Source: Deltaproteobacteria bacterium
Lineage (GTDB): Bacteria > UBA10199 > JADGCS01
DNA length: 64,000 nucleotides
Assembly (NCBI GenBank): GCA_024233595.1
Contig: JACKPK010000001.1
Span: forward strand, 124,001-188,000
Reading direction: 5' to 3'
Shown here: positions 27,514 to 37,489 of the stretch, in pieces
Layout of the letters: every line of letters starts with the position of its first letter
Position numbering within the stretch: position 1 is the stretch's first letter
The notes under the pieces: generated by a model
Database searches by the model: none
Seen by the model: only the letters and a program-made list of their open reading frames with translations
What the model was told of the DNA's origin: nothing
Translations under genes and position numbers: made by a program

Positions 27514-29223
27514 TCACACCAACATCCCCAAAGCCTCTTTAATATAATCCCCCATCTCGGGTTCCTTATGAGCAAGGTTTTGAATTGTTGATTTTAAAGC
27601 CGGCACAGAAGCGTGCTTCGGATCGACTTGCAAATAAAGTTCTAAAAGCTCCAAGTGCAAAAGCCATTTTGATGAAAAGGAACTTTGAATTTCTTTTTGT
27701 AAGTTTTCGAGGTCTTTTATTGCAAAACCACCTTTATCTCGCAGGTCACGAATATTTTGAAACAAAGCAAAAAGTTGTTTTTCTTGAGCGCTAAACTGAC
27801 GATCGGGAATGCGATGTTCCGAAAGCCCTGGGTAGGTGTTGAATTTTTCACGATCAGCTGAGCCGCCACTCACTGACACCACGCGCCGCCCCACTGCCAT
27901 ATCGTATGTGCCCCAGGACGGTTCAAAAAGAGTGCTGCCATCGGGAGCGGTAACAGTGCAATCTTCAAAGGTGAAGATGAGATTCTTGTGATCCTCACGC
28001 CAGATTTTTTTAAGAACCCCTTTGACCACAACGCCCGAAAGAAAATCCAACTCGACCAGCTCACCCATGATCACACCATGATTTTTAAGCTCGTCGATAC
28101 TCATCTTGTGTAAAGTGCGTGGCACATTCACAACCTCACCAACGGGCGAACCAAAACCTTCGGCATGATAATCTGTGCTATGCCCAACCAATTCTTTATT
28201 TTGATAAGCTAGTTGCGTTGGTCCTGTTGTGCCAATGTAATACTCACGTCCCACCGCGTTGGTTAAGACTTTTGTAAACACACCACTCACTTGCAAACCT
28301 GATGAATACTCTGCCGTGCACACTGTTTTGGCATTAATGGCCTTTTGCAAAGCATAGGCTCGCCCTTTAACAAAGGCCATGGAATCGGCAAATTCTTCTA
28401 AGACTTGAGTCATGTGTTTGCAGTTACGTGTCACAAAAAGCTGAGGCTGCGGTTTAGTCACGTCGTAATCTTGCGCCACGCAGTCTACCGTCAGGGGTAT
28501 TTTTGTTACGCTTTGATCATCCAAGCAAGAACGGGCCTCGGACAAAGACGACAAAAGACCCGCACCAAAAATTTTATAATCATCGGGCGTGCCAACCAAA
28601 CCGTACTCTGCTGTCCACCAATACAAACGCGCTAACTGTGTGAGCTCCGAAGGTTCCGTGATACGCTCCGCCTTTTTTTTGACTTCAGCTTCTGCTTGGC
28701 TGACTTGGTCTTCCGTTGTGCTCGGCAACTCTTTTAAAATCGCCAAATGACGAACGGCTTCAAAAAGCTCCTCGTCCTCTTTGGTGGCAATGGCCTTCAT
28801 GCCAAACTCACCAAACTTTTGCAGAAACTCACCATAATCAATGTCGATCAAAAACGGCGCGTGCCCGGCTGCTTCGTGAACAATATCAGGCGTTGGCGTG
28901 TAAAGAATGTGATGAGGCAAGCGCATGTCTAAGGCAATGGGCATGATGCGATGACAATGAAACTCAACAAAGGCTCCCGAAGGGATCAAGCCATTCACAA
29001 CCACAGCACGCCAACCAAGCTTTTCCAAACAAGCGTTCATCTCATCGATGCTGGGAATGTGATCAATAGAGATGCCGGTTTTTTCTAATCCTTGTCTGTA
29101 AACAGGATGAGCGTGCTCCCCAAGATGTCTTGCCTGCAAACGCATGATAAAACGCCACACGGCATGATCTTCAGGCGTGTAACGCGTGTAATCTTGTTTT
29201 TCGACATAGAGTCGAAGGTGCAT
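27514..29223 (-). CDS. phhA: Aromatic amino acid hydroxylase, long form (phenylalanine 4-monooxygenase)
   Basis: The 569-residue protein has the biopterin-dependent hydroxylase core in its first 300 residues. PDIVHEAAGHAPFL supplies two His iron ligands, WWTAEYGLVG the Glu, and FGAGLLSSLSEA follows. A roughly 270-residue C-terminal extension has no family that I can name. It distinguishes this long form from the roughly 260-residue Pseudomonas type. It converts phenylalanine to tyrosine. It is 29 bases after hpd in the same direction, so the two probably form an operon. Confidence 0.93.
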   Translation of the reverse strand: MHLRLYVEKQDYTRYTPEDHAVWRFIMRLQARHLGEHAHPVYRQGLEKTGISIDHIPSIDEMNACLEKLGWRAVVVNGLIPSGAFVEFHCHRIMPIALDMRLPHHILYTPTPDIVHEAAGHAPFLIDIDYGEFLQKFGEFGMKAIATKEDEELFEAVRHLAILKELPSTTEDQVSQAEAEVKKKAERITEPSELTQLARLYWWTAEYGLVGTPDDYKIFGAGLLSSLSEARSCLDDQSVTKIPLTVDCVAQDYDVTKPQPQLFVTRNCKHMTQVLEEFADSMAFVKGRAYALQKAINAKTVCTAEYSSGLQVSGVFTKVLTNAVGREYYIGTTGPTQLAYQNKELVGHSTDYHAEGFGSPVGEVVNVPRTLHKMSIDELKNHGVIMGELVELDFLSGVVVKGVLKKIWREDHKNLIFTFEDCTVTAPDGSTLFEPSWGTYDMAVGRRVVSVSGGSADREKFNTYPGLSEHRIPDRQFSAQEKQLFALFQNIRDLRDKGGFAIKDLENLQKEIQSSFSSKWLLHLELLELYLQVDPKHASVPALKSTIQNLAHKEPEMGDYIKEALGMLV

Positions 29224-29252
29224 GGGAAGAGAGTCGATGATTTGTTCTTGGT

Positions 29253-30371
29253 TTATAAATTCCCCCGCTTCTCTTGATCTCGTTCAATGGATTCAAACAA
29301 GGCTTGGAAGTTGCCTTGCCCAAAACCAATAGCACCATGCTTACGTTGGATGATCTCGTAAAAGAAAGTCGGACGATCACTAATCGGTTTTGTAAACAAT
29401 TGTAAAAGATAACCTGTTCCACCGCGTTCCACATCACAAAGAATACCCAGCTCCTCAAGATCATCGATGTTTTCTTCAATAAGACCACTCTCTTTGTTTT
29501 TTTCGCGCAAGGCATCGTAATAAGTTTTGGGGACGCTTAAAAACTCCACCCCATTGGCACGCATGGCGCGAATGCTTTTGATGATGTCCGGCGTGGCGAT
29601 CGCAATGTGCTGCACACCCGTGCCGTGAAATTGCTCGATGTACTCTTCAATTTGCGATTTACGCACACCCTCGTATGGCTCGTTAATCGGGTTTTTGATG
29701 ACATCATCTTTAGAGCGCACCACCTTAGAAAGCAAAGCGGAGTATTTTGTTGAAATGTCTCCCGGGCCAAAATGAATGATGGTTTCAAAGTCCAGAGCCT
29801 TATTGAAATAACTCTCCCAAAAATTCATTTCGTCTTCACGAACATTGCCCACAATGTGATCAATATTATTTAAGCCCGTGTCTTGCGATGAGATCTCCAT
29901 TTTTTGAACAGGCTCTTTAAAACCAGGCTGAAAAAGTCCTTTGTAGTTGTCATAATTCACGAACACAATTTCGGCATCGTCGTAAATTCGGATGGCAGCC
30001 TTTTCGACATAGCCATTTTCGTCTTCGATTTTATATGGGCGGTGCACAGGGATTGCGCCGTGCTCACGAGCAAATTGAAACGCTTTGGTGACATCATCGA
30101 CTTCAAAGCCCCAGCGTTTTACACCATCGCCATGACGCTCTAAAAATGAAGTGATCTCGTGTGTGCCAGGATCACAGCTGGTGGTGATGACGAACTTAAG
30201 ATTATTTTTAGTCAGAAGATAAGAATTACGATCACGGCAACCTGTTTCTGGTCCCATATAGGCCTTGGCTTCAAAACCCATGGCGCGCATATGCCAATAG
30301 GCTGTCATTTTTCCTGAGCCCACAAAAAATTCCACAAAATCATAGCCGCGTATGCCAACGGTGTTTGCCAT
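29253..30371 (-). CDS. hpd: 4-hydroxyphenylpyruvate dioxygenase
   Basis: The 372-residue enzyme makes homogentisate from 4-hydroxyphenylpyruvate. It has two vicinal-oxygen-chelate halves. Iron ligands are the first His in NNIDHIVGNV, the second in GTGVQHIAIATPDI, and Glu in FFYEIIQRKHGAIGFGQGNF near the C-terminus. The C-terminal gating helix is present. It is the first gene of hpd-phhA. With hmgA, maiA and fah nearby, the window encodes the path from phenylalanine to fumarate and acetoacetate except the transaminase. Confidence 0.96.
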   Translation of the reverse strand: MANTVGIRGYDFVEFFVGSGKMTAYWHMRAMGFEAKAYMGPETGCRDRNSYLLTKNNLKFVITTSCDPGTHEITSFLERHGDGVKRWGFEVDDVTKAFQFAREHGAIPVHRPYKIEDENGYVEKAAIRIYDDAEIVFVNYDNYKGLFQPGFKEPVQKMEISSQDTGLNNIDHIVGNVREDEMNFWESYFNKALDFETIIHFGPGDISTKYSALLSKVVRSKDDVIKNPINEPYEGVRKSQIEEYIEQFHGTGVQHIAIATPDIIKSIRAMRANGVEFLSVPKTYYDALREKNKESGLIEENIDDLEELGILCDVERGGTGYLLQLFTKPISDRPTFFYEIIQRKHGAIGFGQGNFQALFESIERDQEKRGNL

Positions 30372-30490
30372 AAAACCTCCAAAAATTGTTTAGGGGATCT
30401 CTAATGTCTCGGTACGAAAATGCAAGCTCTGTCCCAAGCAATTTTCTGCACTGCAAAACACGAACAAAAGTTGTTTAGAAAGGGCTCTAG

Positions 30491-32056
30491 CTAGGAATTT
30501 TGGATTTTAGGCACGGGGTCACGCGAGAGTTTAAAATAGAAGGTCGTGCCCTTTCCGGGTTCCGACTCAAAAGAAATTTTCCCACCATGGCGTTCCACAA
30601 CCTTTTTACAAATGGCCAAGCCGATGCCGGTGCCTGGAAATTCCGACTGCAGGTTTAGTCTTTGAAAAACCTGAAAAACACGGTCCGAAAATTTGGATTC
30701 AATGCCAATGCCATTGTCTTTAACCCAAAACTCAAAGACCTTGCCATTGTCCCGAGATTCGATCGCAACATGCGGGACTTTGCCAGCCGGACAAAATTTA
30801 ATCGCGTTGCCAATCAAATTTAAAAACAGTTGATGCAAGAGTGTTTTCGCCCCCACCAAAGAAGGCATGGGGCCAACCTCAATCGTGGCGCGTTTTTCTG
30901 TGATCTCGGCTTCTAAATCATTTAACACACCATCGATGAGCTCTTTTATAGAAACACTTTCCCATTCTAAATCAGTTTTTCCCGCACGTGAAAACTGCAA
31001 CAGGTCTGCAATCAGAACTTGCATTTTAGAGGCAGACCCAACAACGCGATCTAAGTAACTCAAATTATCTTCATCAAGTTTGGGTCCCATCTCTTCTTTA
31101 AGAATATCACTGTAACTGACAATCCGTCTTAAAGGGCCTTGTAAATCATGGCTAGCCACATAGGCAAATTGCTCAAGCTCTTGATTACTCTGTTTGAGTT
31201 CTTCGTTCATTTTCTCCAAGCGCACTTTGAACTGAATCTGGTCAGTGATATCTTGGATCTGAGAAATAAAATACAAAGGCTTGTCATCATGAGAACGCAC
31301 AAGCGAAACGGTCAGATTAATCCAAATCAATCCTTTTTTAGGCGTGATGTAACGCTTTTGCATTGAGTAAGATGAAATCTCTCCAGCAAGCAATTGACGA
31401 ACATTGTTCATGTCGGAATCAATGTCTTCAGGATGAGTGATACTTTGAAAATCAGTGGCTAAGATTTCGTCCTCGGACATTCCCAAAATACTCACCAGCG
31501 CTGGGTTCACTTTTAAAAACCGCCCATCCAAAGAAACCACAGTCAAGCCTATGGCTGAATACTCAAAAGCACTTCTAAAACGTTCACGATCTTCAAAACG
31601 AGCCCATTCGTGTTGTTTTTCAAAAGACAAATCAAGAATGACCCCCAGGTACCCCACGATCTCATTCTTAGAATCATACAAAGCTGTTACCGTTAAGCTC
31701 ACAGGAAATCGTTTGCCCTGTTTCGAAACGAAGGTCCATTCCTGGGTTTCCTTTTCGCCACGTTTAGCGGCATGCACAAACACATCAAAACCTGGTTCTA
31801 TTTTTTGATTGTAGATTTGACTCAACTGATCAGCGCGGTTTTTGATTTCATCAAGGTCATGCCAAATGGCGGGGGTCTGTTTGCCCACAATTTCATCTGC
31901 TGTGTAACCCAATAATTTTTCGGCGGCCCTATTAAACTGAGTCACCACCCCATCTAAATCGGTAGAAATCACCATATGGGCACTATTGGCTAAAATTTGT
32001 TCCGCCAAGCGGTTCCCATCAATCTGATCCTGATTCGGCTGTTTTTTTTCGTTCAA
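30491..32056 (-). CDS. PAS-domain sensor histidine kinase
   Basis: The 521-residue kinase has no membrane segments. PAS domain 1 (about 18-140) and PAS domain 2 (about 150-275) are followed by a coiled linker, and then by HisKA with FAYVASHDLQGPLRRIVSYSD (phosphorylated His near 305). HATPase has LFLNLIGNAIKFCP, KDNGIGIE and GTGIGLAICKKVVERHGG. The layout resembles phytochrome-type cytoplasmic kinases. No cognate regulator is adjacent, so it is an orphan here. Confidence 0.92.
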   Translation of the reverse strand: MNEKKQPNQDQIDGNRLAEQILANSAHMVISTDLDGVVTQFNRAAEKLLGYTADEIVGKQTPAIWHDLDEIKNRADQLSQIYNQKIEPGFDVFVHAAKRGEKETQEWTFVSKQGKRFPVSLTVTALYDSKNEIVGYLGVILDLSFEKQHEWARFEDRERFRSAFEYSAIGLTVVSLDGRFLKVNPALVSILGMSEDEILATDFQSITHPEDIDSDMNNVRQLLAGEISSYSMQKRYITPKKGLIWINLTVSLVRSHDDKPLYFISQIQDITDQIQFKVRLEKMNEELKQSNQELEQFAYVASHDLQGPLRRIVSYSDILKEEMGPKLDEDNLSYLDRVVGSASKMQVLIADLLQFSRAGKTDLEWESVSIKELIDGVLNDLEAEITEKRATIEVGPMPSLVGAKTLLHQLFLNLIGNAIKFCPAGKVPHVAIESRDNGKVFEFWVKDNGIGIESKFSDRVFQVFQRLNLQSEFPGTGIGLAICKKVVERHGGKISFESEPGKGTTFYFKLSRDPVPKIQNS

Positions 32057-32134
32057 AAGAACTCACCTACCTTGCTCATTAGAGAGATTATTATAGGACA
32101 AAATCAGAGGTAAAGCAGCAAAAATACGGTTAAC

Positions 32135-32824
32135 TCATGCTGCCTGTTGTAAAAAGGCTTTTAAGAATGCATAGCTTTTCAGAGGTCTTTGCAACTGCCT
32201 TTCGATTGCCAAACACAAGACCCTCACGACATCATCAGAACAAAGTTTTTCGGTATTGTGCTCTTCGCGAATTTGCCATTGCGACACCACCTTGTGTGAA
32301 ACACAAGCGCCACACAACACGCCACCTCTTTCGGGATCAAACACAATCGGTGTCGAAAACAACGTGCTCTTGCATTCCAAACAAGTCGAAAAGTTCATCG
32401 CAAAACCAGTGAGTTTTAAAAAATCCAAAAGGCATTGACCAAAATCCAATGAATTCTCTTGAATGCTTTTTAAAACACTCTCCCACAACAAGAAGGTTTC
32501 GTCTCCACCTTCGCCATCGGGATGAAAGGCAATGGTGACTTCGGCAAGCAGATTCAAAAAACCATAAAGCTTCAGGTCATTGACCACGGAAGCCACAAGA
32601 GGCTTTTTTAGACTGTCGAGCTGTTTGCAAGGCTTGCTTTTCTCTAACCACGAAATTACCAAACTAAAAGCCCAAACACACCAGCGCCTTCTTGGGTTAC
32701 GTAGGCCTTCACAAAAAAATTTTTCTCAGGCCAACGTCTTTAATAACACAGTGATGATTTCATCGGCTTCGCCGTATGGGGTTTTAAACAGAACAAAACC
32801 GGAATGGGTTTGGAGTTCAATCAT
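32135..32824 (-). pseudogene. recO: DNA repair protein RecO, interrupted by an in-frame TGA
   Basis: RecO reads in a single frame from ATG at 32824 (MIELQTHSGFVLFKTPYGEADEI, the OB-fold domain) to 32135, but a TGA at 32726-32728 interrupts it after about 32 codons. Downstream come GLRNPRRRW and the C-terminal domain with the zinc-binding CLECKSTLFSTP...GGVLCGAC. At about 229 residues the length fits RecO. It could be a genuine nonsense mutation, a sequencing error, or an N-terminally truncated product from a downstream start. Confidence 0.75.
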
Positions 32825-33037
32825 GATAAGGATGATGGCAAGTGAATGAGTCCCGCCACCTGAAAGTAAACTAATAAGCTCATGGCATCCATTAAAAGAA
32901 ATGCACAAAACGCCCGAACTGAGTTTAGAGAATCCCTGGTTTAAAGACGATCAAAAACAAATGGCATAAAAAAGGTTCCAAAAGACCGAAAAAACAGCCA
33001 CGCTGAACACTTAAAAGACAAAGCCAATGCTCATTTT

Positions 33038-34214
33038 CTATTTCGCCCTATGAAAACGCAAAACGCCATAGGCATAAACCAAAGTTGCCAACACCAAGGA
33101 CACCAAAAAAGTAATGCTGTTTTGTCCCCACAAAGCACGGCGTGCGCGTGTTTGTTCAAAATCTTTACTCAAGACACCTTCATACACCAGGGTCGTGCTT
33201 TGGGTCGCAATGCTTCCCCTAAACACCAAGACCAAGGGCGCAAAACAAAAAGCCACAACCTCTTTTGGCAAGTGACCAAAAGTAACGCAAATGATTTCCG
33301 GAACAAATGGGCCCACCCAAAAACAACAGCCCATACCAAACGGCACCGAAGCAAAGGCTCTCCAAAAGAAAGTCTTCAATGGCCTCTGGTTCTACCCTAC
33401 CAATTGCAAAACTTCCTCGTGCTGCTCATCGCGAATGTAATCGATGACATCGTCCACCATGACCACACCAGCCAATTTGCCTTCGCGATCCACAACCGGG
33501 AGACTCACAAAATTATACTCTTCTACATAGCGAGCAGCTTTTCTTACCCAGATCATACAAGCTCACAGTATGAGCACATGCGAATCATGAATTCTTTGAG
33601 CACACGTTTGCTTAGCACTTGCAAAAGCTGTTTAAGCGAAATGACGCCAACCAGGTTTTCAAAGTCATCGGTGATGTAAGGTAAAAAAGTTTTCGACTTC
33701 ATCCGGCATCTGCTTGTTGGATTTTAGAAATCGCCTCGGCAGCTGCATGTCGTTTTGGTTCACGGAAAAAACGTTCACCGCCATGAAATACGACCACAAC
33801 TATCGTCTTCGTACTGCGAAGTCGTTTACTTTAACGCTGCATGGGGCCTTTGATCACACGTTGACAAAGCTCTGCTACCGCCAAATCCTCGTCTGAATCT
33901 TCAGCCAATAAATTCGCGGCTTCGTCTTCCGAAAGATTCTGCAAAACATGCACAATGTGTTCTTTGTCTTTGGTGATTTCCAGATAGGTCTCGACAAACT
34001 TGCCCTCTAACTCCACAAAAGCATCGGCTTCGATCTCGGTGCCTTTGATGAGCTTCAACAAGGCCACAGCCTCGTCATCAGCAAACTGCCTTAAAACAGA
34101 AGCCACTTCCGAGGGGTGAGACTTTAGGAGCAAACGTTTCGCATGCTCCAAGGCATCGCGTCGCATGAGACGCTTGATGCTTTGTAATAGGATGTCAGAT
34201 TTGCTGACCTTCAT
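33038..34214 (-). pseudogene. mgtE: MgtE-like magnesium transporter, multiply frameshifted and truncated
   Basis: The first 127 residues form an MgtE N-domain-like helical superhelix. Beyond 33831 the protein continues only in changing frames. These give ERFFREPKRHAAAEAISKI, then LPYITDDFENLVGVISLKQLL and NFVSLPVVDREGKLAGVVMVDDVIDYIRDE (two CBS domains), and then a membrane domain with FRGSIATQSTTLVYEGVLS. The final TM domain ends early at 33038. At least five frame changes are needed. MgtE imports magnesium. The start overlaps the kinase gene upstream by four bases (ATGA). Confidence 0.7.
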
Positions 34215-35108
34215 GATATTTGCATGTTATTGAATTTGCCCAAACCTTGGAATTCGGTGAAGCGGGTCTTGATGTCTTCAAAGTTGATTTCTTTCAATCG
34301 TTCACAACTGAATTTTTCGACATTAAAACTAGCCATGACCGAACCACAAATCACAGCGGTTTTCATGGAGTCGTAATCAAAGCGTTCACAACGATCAAGG
34401 TAACCAAGCATACCACCAGCAAAGCCTCCACCAGCACCTGTTGGGTCATTCCGTCATCAATTGGCAAACTGGAGCGCTGAAATCTCTTGTCCAAAAACAA
34501 AAAGCGCCGTATTCCCCTTGTTTGATCACAACAATTTTGGGGCCCCACTCTTGCAACTGACGAGCTGCTTTCACAAGATTGGATTGCTCTGTCAGCATGC
34601 GGGCTTCGCCTTCGTTCAGGGTCAGCAAGTCCACCTTAGCCAAGGTTTTAATAACCGATTCTTTTTTGTGATTGATCCACAGATTCATGGTGTCCATCAC
34701 AACCAATTCTGATTCACCCGCTTTATCGATAACGGCACGTTGCTGATCAGGATCAATGTTGGCCAAAATAAAATGCGAATTTTTGTAAGACTCAGGCAAA
34801 ACCGGCTCGTAGTTTTCGATCGTTGAGCTGTGCCAAAGTGTGCGCCGTGTTCATGTCATTACTCTGGTGCCCCACCAACGAAAGGTTTTCTTGCCTTGCA
34901 TCACCTGCAAACCATCGGTGTGATACCGGTCGCGGAACATGTGCTCATCGGGAAAGTCATCCCCCACCACGGCAATCATATTCACATCGGTGAAAAAACT
35001 CGCCGACATAGAAAAGTGCGACGCTGTGCCGCCCAAGCCATCTTTGATTTCTCCAAAAGGCGTTTTCACATCGTCAAAAGCCACGGTTCCAATTACTGTT
35101 ACTGCCAT
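34211..35108 (-). pseudogene. PfkB-family kinase (adenosine kinase-like), frameshifted
   Basis: Three reading frames in order form one PfkB kinase: VTVIGTVAFDDVKTPFG with the GLGGTASHFS motif, then SYKNSHFILANIDPDQQ and DLLTLNEGEARML, then a DPTGAGGGFAGGMLG segment and C-terminus. The invariant catalytic Asp of DPTGAGDxFAGG reads Gly here, so even without the frameshifts activity is doubtful. It lies downstream of mtnP, which fits purine or methylthioadenosine salvage. At least two frame changes (near 34850 and 34450) are needed. Confidence 0.75.
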
Positions 35109-35182
35109 TTTTACATTCCTTTCATCTAGCCGTTGGATCTACTATTTTGCCACAACAAGCCTCTTCTATCTTAAACTGTTCC

Positions 35183-36046
35183 CTAGTCCTTAAAATATTT
35201 CCCAATGATGGGTTCTAATCTTTGGATCACATCTTTGCTGATCAATTCACGCTTGGTCATGACCGCCGATTTCAAAACGCCTTCGCTCTCGAGCTTTTGA
35301 TCAAAATCAAAGGCCTGTACCGCAGACACCAAGATTTTTTGAGCGTTTGCGATGTTTTTATTCAGAGTCGCAATCACCTGCTCTGTTGTAACATGATCAT
35401 GCTCCGGATGCCAACAATCATAGTCAGTCGAAAGCGCCAAAGTGGCGTAATCGATTTCGGCTTCACGCGCGAGCTTGGCTTCTTGCAGGTTGGTCATGCC
35501 AATGACATCGGCACCCAATTGACGATAAAAATTGCTTTCGGCAATGGTCGAAAACTGTGGCCCTTCCATGCACACATAAGTGCCTTTCTGATGACACTCA
35601 GCTCCAATTTTCTGGCAAGCCGCAATCAAGATTTTGCGCAAATAGCCGCTCACGGGGTGAGCCAAACTCACGTGCCCCACAATGCCTTTTTCGAAAAAAG
35701 TGGATGGACGCTCACGCGTGCGATCAATGAACTGATCCACAATCACCATATGCCCGGGCACGATCTCTTGTCTTAAAGAGCCCACCGCCGAAACCGAAAA
35801 AATAGCTTTTACACCGACTTTTTTAAAAGCCCAAATGTTAGCGCGGTAATTGATTTCTGAAGGCGAGTACCGATGCCCTGCCCCATGGCGCGCCAAAAAC
35901 ACAACCGGCACACCTGCCAATTTGCCAATGCGCAAGGGATCAGAAGGCATCCCAAAAGGAGTTTCGATTTGACGCTCTTCTTCAAGTTGAAATTCTTCCA
36001 TGTCGTAAAGGCCACTGCCTCCGATGATCCCAATGTACTGACTCAT
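35183..36046 (-). CDS. mtnP: S-methyl-5'-thioadenosine phosphorylase
   Basis: The 287-residue enzyme belongs to the PNP/MTAP family. It shows IGIIGGSGLYDM at the N-terminus, the phosphate-binding FLARHGAGHRYSPSEINYRAN, SVSAVGSLR, YVCMEGPQFSTIAES and GMTNLQEAKLAREAEI. The MTAP-type sequence near STDYDCWH (Asp replacing Asn of PNPs) indicates 6-aminopurine specificity. It releases adenine and methylthioribose 1-phosphate. It leads the minus-strand unit with the broken PfkB kinase and mgtE, and is divergent from tldD. Confidence 0.93.
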   Translation of the reverse strand: MSQYIGIIGGSGLYDMEEFQLEEERQIETPFGMPSDPLRIGKLAGVPVVFLARHGAGHRYSPSEINYRANIWAFKKVGVKAIFSVSAVGSLRQEIVPGHMVIVDQFIDRTRERPSTFFEKGIVGHVSLAHPVSGYLRKILIAACQKIGAECHQKGTYVCMEGPQFSTIAESNFYRQLGADVIGMTNLQEAKLAREAEIDYATLALSTDYDCWHPEHDHVTTEQVIATLNKNIANAQKILVSAVQAFDFDQKLESEGVLKSAVMTKRELISKDVIQRLEPIIGKYFKD

Positions 36047-36110
36047 AATGTTATCCTTTTTTGAGTTCTCAGGTCTTGCACTTTACGCTTTGCTCTGCGA
36101 GAAAACACTC

Positions 36111-37487
36111 ATGCAAGACATTGCCCTAGATAAAATTTTGCAAGCGACTAAAAACAGCGACAATGCGTTTGCTGAAATCTTTATTGAGTCATCAGAATTA
36201 GAGGAACTCAACTTTAGCAACAACAAACTCGAAAGCTACAAACACGGCAGCGACCAAGGAGCCGGCATTCGTCTCATTGAAGGTCTTGATTCGGCTTACG
36301 CCTACAGCAACGACCTGAATGAACAAAACCTGCACGCCTTAGCGCAATCCTTAAAATCAGCCTTTCCCGCAGCTGCATCGCATAAAAAGATCACCCTCAA
36401 AAAACAAGGAACAAATTACCTTAAAAACAGCAAGCATCTTGACCCCTTACAAGACCACAAGCAGAAGCTTGCCCTCTGTGAAGAAGCCAACGAGCTGGCC
36501 AGACAAAAAAGCCCACTTGTGCACCAGGTCGAGATCCAATTGAATCAAAGTTTATCGCAACGCCTCATTGCCAACTCAGATGGTCTTTTGGTCAACAGCC
36601 CTCTTGATCAAATCACGCTCGCCATCACAATCACCATTAAAAAAGACGACGACCTCATCACCGCGCTAGAAGCTTTGGCGTTCACAGGAAACTTTAAAGA
36701 CATCCTCAAACAAGACTGGAAATCAAAAGTCATCCAAACCACAGAACGAGCCATTCAGCAGCTTTCCGCACGCACAATCAAAGGCGGTCCCATGCCAGTT
36801 GTGATCTCGAGCGAAGCCGGTGGCACTTTGATTCACGAAGCCGTTGGCCATGGTTTAGAAGGTGACTTGGTTGCAGAAAATTTATCCGTGTTCAAAAACA
36901 AACTCGGCACCGCGATTGCCTCTCCTAAAATCACAGTGATTGACGATCCCACACTCAGTAAAAATTATGGGTCTTACCCTTACGATGACGAAGGCACCAA
37001 AACACAAAAAACAGTTTTGATCGAAAACGGCATTTTAAAAAACTACCTTTGCGATCGCCTTGCTGCCAAACGTTTGCAACTGCAACCCACCGGCAATGCC
37101 AGGCGTGAATCATACGAACACCGACCACTTGTGCGCATGAGTAACACTTACGTGGCGCCAGGGTCGGACAACCCACAAGAAATTTTAGCCAGTGTCGACA
37201 AGGGGCTTTTTGTCAAACGCATGGGAGGTGGGCAAGTCGATACCGTCACCGGCGAATTTGTGTTTGAAGCCGAAGAAGCCTACCTGATCAAAAACGGAAA
37301 AATCACCGATCCGATTAAGAACGCTTCATTAATTGGCAATGGCCCGCGCTTGCTCAAAGAAATCGACATGATTGGCAATGATTTGCACTTTTGTTCTGGA
37401 GTGTGTGGCAAAGACAATCAATCCGTGCCTGTCACAGACGCGATCCCCACTTTGCGTATCCCCAACATGGTTGTGGGCGGAAAATAA
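36111..37487 (+). CDS. tldD: TldD family metalloprotease
   Basis: The 458-residue protein has the TldD zinc site HEAVGHGLEGD (about 242-252) and the conserved KRMGGGQVDTVTGEFVFEAEEAYLI in the C-terminal half. TldD works with TldE to proteolyse unfolded peptides and modified peptides such as microcin precursors. TldE is not in the window. I start at 36111 (MQDIALDKIL). The in-frame ATG at 36048 would add 21 hydrophobic residues not typical of the family. Confidence 0.92.
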   Translation: MQDIALDKILQATKNSDNAFAEIFIESSELEELNFSNNKLESYKHGSDQGAGIRLIEGLDSAYAYSNDLNEQNLHALAQSLKSAFPAAASHKKITLKKQGTNYLKNSKHLDPLQDHKQKLALCEEANELARQKSPLVHQVEIQLNQSLSQRLIANSDGLLVNSPLDQITLAITITIKKDDDLITALEALAFTGNFKDILKQDWKSKVIQTTERAIQQLSARTIKGGPMPVVISSEAGGTLIHEAVGHGLEGDLVAENLSVFKNKLGTAIASPKITVIDDPTLSKNYGSYPYDDEGTKTQKTVLIENGILKNYLCDRLAAKRLQLQPTGNARRESYEHRPLVRMSNTYVAPGSDNPQEILASVDKGLFVKRMGGGQVDTVTGEFVFEAEEAYLIKNGKITDPIKNASLIGNGPRLLKEIDMIGNDLHFCSGVCGKDNQSVPVTDAIPTLRIPNMVVGGK

Positions 37488-37489
37488 AA

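Noticed and set aside
29171..29515. Frame overlapping hpd and phhA
   Set aside because: Shadow of the two dioxygenase and hydroxylase genes, which carry full motif sets.
32726..32728. Recoding of TGA in recO (selenocysteine, tryptophan or glycine)
   Set aside because: TGA is used as a normal stop at other gene ends in the window and no SECIS-like structure was seen. Nonsense mutation or error is simpler.
33050..33679. 209-residue frame antisense to the mgtE remnant
   Set aside because: The minus-strand reading gives clear CBS and membrane segments; this frame is a shadow.
35222..35776. 184-residue frame antisense to mtnP
   Set aside because: Shadow of a clear MTAP gene.
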